Shown here piece by piece: positions 51,446-58,021 of a DNA stretch of 64,000 bases (its first letter is position 1; every line of letters begins with the position of its first letter). This DNA is from CAYZWU01 sp964482235. GTDB taxonomy: Bacteria > Planctomycetota > B15-G4 > CAYZWU01. The stretch is from contig CAYZWU010000019.1 in the NCBI GenBank assembly GCA_964482235.1, positions 26,826-90,825 of the forward strand. Reading direction: 5' to 3'. The position numbers and the translations under genes are program-made. Under the pieces are notes generated by a model. The model had not been told where the DNA came from, made no database searches, and was given only the letters and a program-made list of their open reading frames with translations.

Positions 51446-52791
51446 TCCGGATCCCTTCCCCTCTGCATGGCCGACGCCTCGCGAAGAGACGCCCCCTCCT
51501 CGCACGCGACGATCTCGCGCAGCCTGCCGACATCGCGGCGGGGAAGGCGGATCAGGAACCGGGTGGCGCCGTCATGATTCGACGACGATCGATCCGAGGC
51601 GCCCGACTCGATGAGGTCGCCGCGGCCGGCCACGAAGGCGCGGAGCCGGCCCGACGCTGCCGGCACATCCACCTCGAGAAGAACGTAGGTTTCGAGGAGG
51701 TGAACCGCCACGGCCGACGCCAGGCCGTCGCGGCCCTGGCCGGTGACGGCCGAGGTCACGACGTGGCGGGGATGCTCGTGGGCCAGGCAGTTGACCTCCA
51801 TGAAATCGTCGACGCGATCGACCTTGTTGAAGACCATGATCTGCGGCGTGTTCGCGACGCCGATCTCGGCCAGGACCCGGTTGACCGATTCGATATGCCC
51901 CGCCGCCAGGGGATGGGAGCAGTCGACCACGTGAAGCAGAAGGTCCGCCGAGGCGGTCTCCTCCAGGGTGGCGTGAAAGGAGGCCACAAGATTGTGGGGC
52001 AGCTTCCGGATGAAGCCCACCGTATCGGAGAGGAGAACGGAGAGCGTGTCCCTGAGATTCCAGAGACGCGTTCTCGTGTCGAGAGTGGAGAAGAGCTTGT
52101 CCTCCGCTTCCACGCTGGCGCCGGTGAGGTGGTTGAGAAGGGTCGACTTTCCCGAATTGGTATAGCCGACGAGACAGACCTTGAAGTAGCTCTCCCGCGA
52201 CTGGACCTCGCGCTTCTTACGCTTCTCGAACTTGACCAGGTCGCGCTTCAGCTCGCTGATCTTCTTGCGGATCATGCGGCGGTCGACCTCGAGCTGGGTT
52301 TCGCCGGGCCCACGCATGCCGATGCCGGAGCGGATCCTGGAAAGGTGGCTCCACATCCGCTTGAGGCGGGGAAGGGTGTACTCGAGCTGGGCCAGCTCGA
52401 CTTGCTTCCTGGCCTGGAGGGTCCGGGCGCCCGCCGCAAAGATGTCCATGATCAGCTGGCTGCGGTCCACCACGCGGAGCTTGACCAGGCGCTCCAGGTT
52501 CCGGGCCTGCGCCGGCGAGAGATCGTTGTCCATGATGATCAGGTTCGCGCCGCTCCGCGCCGCCAGATCGGCCAGCTCGAGAGCCTTGCCCTTGCCCAGG
52601 AAGTACGTGCGGTCCGGTCCCGGCCGCTTCTGGACCAGCTCTCCCGCCACGACGCCTCCAGCCGTTTCCGTGAGGCTCCGCAGCTCCTCCATGTATTCCT
52701 CGGCGAAATCGCCGTCACCGGGGAAGACGACGCCGGCGAGGAAGGCCCGCTCCTCATTCTCCTCGATGCTCTTCACCGGACCGCGACTCAT
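51436..52791 (-). CDS. hflX: GTPase HflX
   Basis: A 451-aa ribosome-associated GTPase that splits stalled 70S ribosomes under stress. N-terminal HflX domain with GKGKALELADLA and IIMDNDLSPAQARNLE, the linker with the diagnostic GIGMRGPGETQLEVDRR, then the G domain: G1 GYTNSGKSTLLNHLTG, switch I LFSTLDTRTRLW, G3 DTVGFIRKLPHNLVASF, and G4 FNKVDRV. A short C-terminal domain follows. The ATG at 52791 follows GAGGGAGACGCC and lies inside the nadB stop (ATGA). A longer in-frame reading to 53073 lies inside nadB and is not coding. Confidence 0.95.
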   Translation of the reverse strand: MSRGPVKSIEENEERAFLAGVVFPGDGDFAEEYMEELRSLTETAGGVVAGELVQKRPGPDRTYFLGKGKALELADLAARSGANLIIMDNDLSPAQARNLERLVKLRVVDRSQLIMDIFAAGARTLQARKQVELAQLEYTLPRLKRMWSHLSRIRSGIGMRGPGETQLEVDRRMIRKKISELKRDLVKFEKRKKREVQSRESYFKVCLVGYTNSGKSTLLNHLTGASVEAEDKLFSTLDTRTRLWNLRDTLSVLLSDTVGFIRKLPHNLVASFHATLEETASADLLLHVVDCSHPLAAGHIESVNRVLAEIGVANTPQIMVFNKVDRVDDFMEVNCLAHEHPRHVVTSAVTGQGRDGLASAVAVHLLETYVLLEVDVPAASGRLRAFVAGRGDLIESGASDRSSSNHDGATRFLIRLPRRDVGRLREIVACEEGASLREASAMQRGRDPDYL

Positions 52792-54425
52792 GGCGTCTCC
52801 CTCTCGAAAGAGCCGCGGATCAGCGAGACGGTACGGTCCCTCCACTCGAGATCGTTCTTGTCCGGGTAGTCGGTCCTGAAGTGCACCCCCCGGCTCTCGT
52901 TGCGCTCCAGTGCGGACCGGGTAATCAGGCGGGCGAGAGTCAGCATGTTGGTCAGCTCCCATCCGGCCGGCGTGTCGAGACGGGCCTTCAGCACGAGACG
53001 GCACCAGGTGTCGATCTTCTCCAGGGCATTGATCAGGGCGGCATCGGTTCGCTTGATGCCCACGTTTCTCCACATCAGGGCTTTCAGGGAATTCCTGAGG
53101 TCCTCCACGTCGAGATGATAGCTCCCAGATCCGGGCCGGCTCTTCATCCGTGCCGCCTGATCCGTCGCCGGCCGTTCAGCCTCCGTCGCTTCCCCCGCCG
53201 CGGCCAGAGCGGACCGCCAGCCGAAGACCACTCCCTCGAGAAGGGAGTTGCTGCCCAGCCTGTTGGCGCCGTGAAGGCGGGACGAGGCCACCTCGCCGCA
53301 GGCATAGAGGCCGTGCAGGGAGCTTCTCCCGTCCCTGTCCACCTCCACGCCGCCGATCATGTAGTGGGCTGCGGGACGGACCGGGATCGGTTCGCTGGAC
53401 ACGTCGATGCCGTGGCGGGAGCAGGCCTCGCAGATTCCGGGAAACCTGTTGCGCAGGAAATCGGCGTCGAGGTGCGTCATGTCCAGGAAGACGTGCGAAT
53501 GCTGCGTCCGGGCCATCTGTTCGAGGATGGAGCGGGAGACGACGTCGCGCGGGGCCAGCTCGCCCTGGGGATGACAGGACGGCATGAAGCGGAGTCCGCT
53601 CTTGTCGCGCAGGATCCCGCCCTCGCCCCGGGCCGTCTCGGAGATGAGCATGCGGGGCGTCCCGGCCAGATAGAGGACCGTGGGGTGGAACTGGAAGAAT
53701 TCGAGATCGCGCACCTGCGCGCCGGCCCGGAAGGCCATGGAAACGCCGTCGCCCGTTGCCACGGCCGGATTGGTCGTTTCCCGGTAGATCTGCCCGGCTC
53801 CGCCCGAGGTGAGGATCGTGCAGTCTGCCGCGATGCGAAGGAAGCCCTTCTCCTCGTTCCAGACGAGCGCTCCGAAGCATCTTCCGGCCCTGGTGATCAG
53901 GTCGAGGGCGAAGTTCCTCTCCAGGATCGTCGTGCTGTCGAGCGACTTCGCCGTGCTGATCAGGACGCGCTGGATCTCCATTCCCGTGGAGTCGCGCGTG
54001 TGAACGACCCGGGGGGCTGAATGCCCGCCTTCGCGCGAGAGGGCGAGGTCGCCGTTCTCCCTGTCGAAGACGGATCCGTAGCGGATCAGGCGGTTGATCG
54101 CCTCCGGTCCCTCGCGCACCACGATCTCCACGATTGCCGCGTCGGAGAGCCCGTCGCCGACGCGCAGCGTGTCGTCCATGTGAAGGCTGATCGAATCGGA
54201 CACGTGGAGAACGGCGGCGATCCCGCCCTGGGCGTAGAAGGAGTTCGATTCCTCGAGGCTGTCCTTGGTTATCACCACGACGCTCTTGCCCTGCTCCGAC
54301 GCGGCGATGGCCGCTGTCAGGCCGGCAATGCCGCCTCCCACGATCAGGATATCGGTGCTGAGCTCCGGGAAATCCCTGGAATCCGGATCAACGATGTAGC
54401 GTGGGAGAGGATAGTCGAGAATCAC
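52788..54425 (-). CDS. nadB: L-aspartate oxidase NadB
   Basis: A 545-aa FAD enzyme oxidising L-aspartate to iminoaspartate, the first step of de novo NAD synthesis. The FAD-binding dinucleotide fold is DILIVGGGIAGLTAAIAASEQ, then SNSFYAQGGIAAVL (the 'T.yAqGGia' motif), HSAPRVVHTRDSTGMEI, the active-site RGEGGILRDKSGLRFM, HYMIGGVEVDRDGR and GLYACGEVASSRLHGANRLGSNSLLEG. It has the C-terminal helical domain of the fumarate reductase/succinate dehydrogenase flavoprotein family; the extra Arg/Gln pattern and lack of partner subunits favour NadB. GTG start with AAGG upstream. nadA and nadC are not in the window. Confidence 0.93.
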   Translation of the reverse strand: MILDYPLPRYIVDPDSRDFPELSTDILIVGGGIAGLTAAIAASEQGKSVVVITKDSLEESNSFYAQGGIAAVLHVSDSISLHMDDTLRVGDGLSDAAIVEIVVREGPEAINRLIRYGSVFDRENGDLALSREGGHSAPRVVHTRDSTGMEIQRVLISTAKSLDSTTILERNFALDLITRAGRCFGALVWNEEKGFLRIAADCTILTSGGAGQIYRETTNPAVATGDGVSMAFRAGAQVRDLEFFQFHPTVLYLAGTPRMLISETARGEGGILRDKSGLRFMPSCHPQGELAPRDVVSRSILEQMARTQHSHVFLDMTHLDADFLRNRFPGICEACSRHGIDVSSEPIPVRPAAHYMIGGVEVDRDGRSSLHGLYACGEVASSRLHGANRLGSNSLLEGVVFGWRSALAAAGEATEAERPATDQAARMKSRPGSGSYHLDVEDLRNSLKALMWRNVGIKRTDAALINALEKIDTWCRLVLKARLDTPAGWELTNMLTLARLITRSALERNESRGVHFRTDYPDKNDLEWRDRTVSLIRGSFERETP

Positions 54426-54531
54426 CTTAACAACCTTACTATTTAATTAGTTAGAAGTTATTGCGGAGTCATGTTGACGCGAAAGGGCCCCGAATGCAAG
54501 GAGCCCGTCTAAAAAAAAGAAAAAAAGGATT

Positions 54532-54559
54532 TTGCGTTAGGTCTTTTTTAGGGTATAGT
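54532..54559 (+). promoter_or_regulatory. Promoter with A-tract (UP-like) before micropeptide and lexA
   Basis: TTGCGT (54532-54537), 16-nt spacer, TATAGT (54554-54559). A run of A and G/A (54511-54528) lies immediately upstream of the -35, where an UP element would sit. Confidence 0.6.
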
Positions 54560-54634
54560 CTTGTTAGGCATCTGTAAGGGAACGACGACCGAACAGATAC
54601 CAAACATTGAGACGCAGATGCACTGGAGGTAACC

Positions 54635-54715
54635 ATGACAATCAGAACCATGAAAAGCGAAGCCGGAGCGTTCTTTTTTATGATTCTCATCCTGCTTCTT
54701 CTTCTGTACGTCTAG
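54635..54715 (+). CDS. 26-aa membrane micropeptide upstream of lexA
   Basis: A very small gene with an excellent ribosome binding site (GGAGGTAACC before ATG). The 26-residue product has a short basic/polar start (MTIRTMKSEAG) and one hydrophobic helix (AFFFMILILLLLLYV) that ends at the stop. It lies ~75 nt after a good promoter and 101 nt before the lexA TTG start, so it is probably on the same transcript. Small single-helix peptides controlled by LexA include division inhibitors such as Caulobacter SidA (29 aa) and toxins such as TisB; placement makes a similar role possible here, without sequence proof. Confidence 0.65.
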   Translation: MTIRTMKSEAGAFFFMILILLLLLYV

Positions 54716-54816
54716 TATGATCCGGGACAAAGATGGCAGACACTCTTTCTATCACTGGAGAAGCAAGATCGCAGCGCGCATGACCAGAATCCTCTTCTGA
54801 TCAGGAGACTCGGCGT

Positions 54817-55416
54817 TTGTATTTTACAGAAAAACAGCTCCACATAATGAACTTCATCAAGGATTTCATCGAGGAGAAGGGAGTCTCCCCCACTCTCGAG
54901 GAAATCGCACGTTACTTCAACGTGAGCAAGATCACGATCTACGAGCACGTCAACGCCCTCGAAAAGAAGGGCGCCCTGCGTAAATCCAAGAACAAGGCCC
55001 GCTCGATCGAGCTGATATCGCGTGAGGAGCGCGAGGCCGAATCGCGTTCCAAGGTCCCGATCCTGGGGTTGATCGCCGCGGGCCAGCCGATCGAGGCGGT
55101 CGAGATCCCGGAAAACTTCGACATCAGTGAGATGTTCCCCGACGACCGCCAGTGCTACCTCCTCAGGGTGCGCGGCGATTCGATGATCGAGGACCAGATC
55201 CGCGACGGGGACATGGTCCTGGTCGAGCGCCGGGTCGTACCGAGAAACGGCGAGATCGTGGTGGCCATCCTCAACGGCAACGAGGCCACGTTGAAGCGCT
55301 TCTTCCACGAGGGCAAGCGGATCCGTCTCCAGCCGGCCAACTCGACGATGAACCCGATCTACACCGAGGACGTCGAGATCCGGGGGGTCGTGATCGGCGT
55401 CCTCCGCAAGTTCTGA
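54817..55416 (+). CDS. lexA: SOS repressor LexA
   Basis: A 199-aa repressor-protease. The N-terminal winged HTH (YFTEKQLHIMNFI, SPTLEEIARYF) binds SOS operators. The linker holds the self-cleavage site Ala88-Gly89 in LIAAGQPIEAVE. The S24 peptidase domain carries the nucleophile Ser122 (RGDSMIED) and general base Lys160 (GNEATLKRF). RecA filaments trigger self-cleavage. The start is TTG with AGGAGA at 8 nt; no earlier start has a site. The HTH recognition region differs from the E. coli type, so the operator is unknown. An ATCTGT/ACAGAT inverted pair with 17-nt spacing sits in the upstream transcript region. Confidence 0.95.
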   Translation: MYFTEKQLHIMNFIKDFIEEKGVSPTLEEIARYFNVSKITIYEHVNALEKKGALRKSKNKARSIELISREEREAESRSKVPILGLIAAGQPIEAVEIPENFDISEMFPDDRQCYLLRVRGDSMIEDQIRDGDMVLVERRVVPRNGEIVVAILNGNEATLKRFFHEGKRIRLQPANSTMNPIYTEDVEIRGVVIGVLRKF

Positions 55417-55497
55417 CCCTGCCTGGCAGCCCTTTGCTTTTCCTCCTTGAGAAAGATCCCCCTTCCTGATAAGAGTATCTCCTCTGATCGACCTGAT

Positions 55498-55575
55498 CGG
55501 GGCGTAGCTCAGTTTGGCTAGAGCACCGGCTTTGGGAGCCGGGGGTCGTAGGTTCAAATCCTATCGCCCCGACCA
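55498..55575 (+). tRNA. tRNA-Pro (anticodon TGG)
   Basis: The full cloverleaf can be drawn. Acceptor CGGGGCG pairs with CGCCCCG. The D arm is GCTC...GAGC, the anticodon stem CCGGC/GCCGG has loop TTTGGGA (anticodon TGG), and the T arm is GTAGG-TTCAAAT-CCTAT. Discriminator A and an encoded CCA end follow. Confidence 0.97.
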
Positions 55576-55949
55576 ATCAATAGGTAAGTCCCATCCTCTG
55601 GATGGGACTTTTCGATTTTATAGACTCGGGGCTCGAGTCTTTGACCGTTTTGGTGGGCCGGCTTCGCCGCCCGCTTGGGTGATCTGCGGCTCGCCTTCGG
55701 CTCGCAGCAGGTGCGGTCCAAATCCTCACTTCGCTTTACTCACAAAGATTGGTATTCCTTCGCGGCCTTCAATAAGGTTGGCCGTGGCTTTGCCGGCTGC
55801 ATTAATATTTGGGAAGGCTTCGCTGGAACTATTTCCCTGGATATTTCCCGGTTTGATCCGATCTACTGGATTTTTATAGAATCATTCGCTGCAGGACTGG
55901 CAGGGATAAGAGAGTCTGACAGAAGTCATGCTGAAAGCTGAGAGATGAA
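55576..55949. other. tRNA-proximal non-coding, hairpin-rich region
   Basis: Apart from the terminator at 55586-55616, no gene is supported. The DNA up to ~55850 has many 'CTTCG'-centred short hairpins (GGCTTCGCC, GCCTTCGGC). Some frames are open, including one running out of the tRNA, but none has a ribosome binding site. It could be remains of an older element. Confidence 0.5.
55586..55616 (+). terminator. Rho-independent terminator of tRNA-Pro
   Basis: AAGTCCCATCC (55586-55596), TCT loop, GGATGGGACTT (55600-55610), then TTCGATTTT. It starts 10 nt after the tRNA CCA end. Confidence 0.9.
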
Positions 55950-56311
55950 ATGCTGAACTTGGCGAGCGTGCATGTCGAAGCCGCGGCATTACTACTTTTC
56001 ATCAACGCGATAATAACCTTGCCAGGTGCCGCGGCTACATTTCTGGGATTCAACGCACTTTCGGGTTCCATGTACCCAGAGCGTATTGGGCTGGCATATC
56101 TTTGCATCTACCTTATTTCTCGAGTCTGATTGTTGCTTTCGTTCCCGCATCAGGCGCTGTACTTGTAGTCTTTCACCTCCTAGCGCGTCATGCAGACGCG
56201 AAATCCCGTTGGTCTGCCAAGATCAATATCTGTGTCCTTGGATTGAATGTTTTGATTGTTGGCATGGCTTGGATGACGCTAGCTTTTCTTTACTGGCTTA
56301 TTCCGTACTGA
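55950..56311 (+). pseudogene. Frameshifted small membrane protein
   Basis: ATG at 55950 (GAGAGATGAA upstream) opens a 59-codon frame with one membrane helix (AAALLLFINAIITLPGAAAT) that stops at 56129. The next frame (-1) then continues without stop from about 56100 to 56311 with two more hydrophobic helices (SSLIVAFVPASGAVLVVFHLL and ICVLGLNVLIVGMAWMTLA, split by a basic loop). Joined at ~56101 they would give a three-helix protein of ~118 residues. A disrupted gene, a sequencing error or programmed frameshifting could explain this. Base composition is clearly more AT-rich than the core genes. I do not recognise the family. Confidence 0.5.
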
Positions 56312-56359
56312 TATCGGCCTCTTACCGAGTTGACAAGGCGACTGTTTTTCCCAGCAATG

Positions 56360-56388
56360 ATGACATAAAATTACTTCGATGGTAGAAT
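56360..56388 (+). promoter_or_regulatory. Promoter of SUMF1-domain gene 56438
   Basis: ATGACA (56360-56365), 17-nt spacer, TAGAAT (56383-56388), 5/6 matches in both boxes, ~50 nt before the ATG. Confidence 0.6.
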
Positions 56389-56437
56389 AGCCGCGTTGTG
56401 TAGGGACACAAACAAGCCTAATTTGGGAGGAAATGCC

Positions 56438-57772
56438 ATGCGCTGCTCTCTCGTTTTCACCATGCTTATTCTCTGCCCTGCCATCTGCCTCGCGCAGGAT
56501 CCGTCTGTGGACGTCAAGTGCAACGGTCTCGACTCGGGAGTTCTGATCGATCCTGGATCGATTGCCAGGATCACCTTTGACGTCACGGCCGGTTCGGGAG
56601 CGGGCAACACCGTTGACGTCTGGGTCGTCACCGAGACACCGCACGGCTATTTCAGCTACGATGGAACCGGTGCCTATGCCGGCTGGGCCTACGGATTCGG
56701 CAACGTGTATTACACCGGTCCGCTGACCGACTTTTCGGATACTCCCTTCGATGGAGTTCCGCCCGAGGGCCACTACACCACCTTTGTTGCCATGGATGCG
56801 TGGGCCAACGGCCGACTCGACGTGAACCTGATTTTCGTGCTCGACAGCGTGGACTTCCTGGTCGGATATCCGCCGCCACCGGGTATGGTCGCCATACCGG
56901 CAGGCACATTCGAGATGGGAGATCATCACGGCGTGGGCGATCCGGACGAGGTTCCCGTGCATACGGTGACTCTCGATGCCTTCTTCATGGACATCTACGA
57001 GTTGACCAACAGCATCTACTGCGATTATCTCAACTCGGCCTATGCTCAGGGACTGATCGAGGTGCGAAACGGCGAGGTGTACAAGTACGGCGACACCGAG
57101 CCCTACCTCGACACGAGCAGTGCCGATGGCGACAGCCGCATCCACTGGGACGGCCAGGTCTTCACCGTGGAGCCGGGCAAGGAGGACCACTGCCTGCTCG
57201 AAGTGAGCTGGTACGGTGCGGCGGCATACTGCAACTGGAGAAGTGCGCAGGAAGGTTTAACTCCCTGCTTCGACCTGGAAGCGTGGACGTGCGATTTCAC
57301 AGTGGACGGCTACCGCCTGCCGACGGAAGCGGAATGGGAGTACGCCGCGCGCGGCGGCGAACACAACCCCTACTACAAGTACCCCTGGGGCGATCCCATC
57401 AATGGTTCCTGTGCCAACTACGTGAATTCGGGCGATCCCTACGAGACAGGCCCGACTCCCTGGACCACACCTGTGGGCTACTACGACGGCAACCAGATCC
57501 CGGCAGGCGTGGACATGGTCAACGGCTACGGCCTCTACGACATGTCAGGGAATATCATGGAGTGGTGCTACGACTGGTACGACGGTTCCTACTACAGCTC
57601 GAGCCCTTCCGACAATCCAAGGGGCCCGGCGAGCGGCGATTACCGTGTCATCCGCGGCGGCTACTGGTACTACGACACGACCAAGCTGCGCTGCGCGTTC
57701 CGCTACCGGCACTACCCCGACCGCCGGCACAACCCCTACGCGATCCGGGTGGCGCGAAGCGACTTCCGCTGA
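56438..57772 (+). CDS. Secreted SUMF1 (formylglycine-generating enzyme-like) domain protein
   Basis: A 444-aa exported protein. ATG 56438 follows GGGAGGAAATGCC and opens a signal peptide (LVFTMLILCPAICLA, cleavage near LAQ-DPS). Residues ~20-145 look like a beta-sandwich module. Residues ~150-440 form a SUMF1 domain: VAIPAGTFEMGDHHG, FFMDIYELTNSIYCDYL, YRLPTEAEWEYAARGG, YPWGDPINGSCANY, GLYDMSGNIMEWCYDW, YRVIRGGYWYYDTT, LRCAFRYRHYP. True FGE needs two Cys near the end ('SxxC....C'); here the first is replaced, so a binding rather than oxidase role is likely. Monocistronic; first of a group of secreted-protein genes. Confidence 0.9.
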   Translation: MRCSLVFTMLILCPAICLAQDPSVDVKCNGLDSGVLIDPGSIARITFDVTAGSGAGNTVDVWVVTETPHGYFSYDGTGAYAGWAYGFGNVYYTGPLTDFSDTPFDGVPPEGHYTTFVAMDAWANGRLDVNLIFVLDSVDFLVGYPPPPGMVAIPAGTFEMGDHHGVGDPDEVPVHTVTLDAFFMDIYELTNSIYCDYLNSAYAQGLIEVRNGEVYKYGDTEPYLDTSSADGDSRIHWDGQVFTVEPGKEDHCLLEVSWYGAAAYCNWRSAQEGLTPCFDLEAWTCDFTVDGYRLPTEAEWEYAARGGEHNPYYKYPWGDPINGSCANYVNSGDPYETGPTPWTTPVGYYDGNQIPAGVDMVNGYGLYDMSGNIMEWCYDWYDGSYYSSSPSDNPRGPASGDYRVIRGGYWYYDTTKLRCAFRYRHYPDRRHNPYAIRVARSDFR

Positions 57773-58021
57773 TTCAGTTCCGAAAAGGTCATCTGGCTCT
57801 TCATCCACGGCCCGGCAAGTTGAACGTCTGACACGGGCATGCGCCCCCCTTACGCAATCACGTAAGAGACTTTCATATAACTGGTTATACAGAACGACAG
57901 AACACGAAACCGATTTTTCCCGAATTTACTTAAAATTCGGAATCCTGGATAGCGTTTCTTCCTTTGGAGCATGCGCCTTGCTCAAAAATCAGGTGGCATT
58001 CGAAGAGGGAGGTAGCCTGTC
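57773..58021. other. Gap between SUMF1 and beta-helix genes
   Basis: 249 bp without a gene. It holds an AT-rich stretch and the 8-bp-stem hairpin CCGAATTT/AAATTCGG (57920-57940), not followed by a T-run. No clear promoter pair could be chosen. Confidence 0.45.

Noticed and set aside
55514..55879. 121-codon frame beginning inside tRNA-Pro
   Set aside because: Its first residues are translated tRNA and terminator sequence; no independent start signal.
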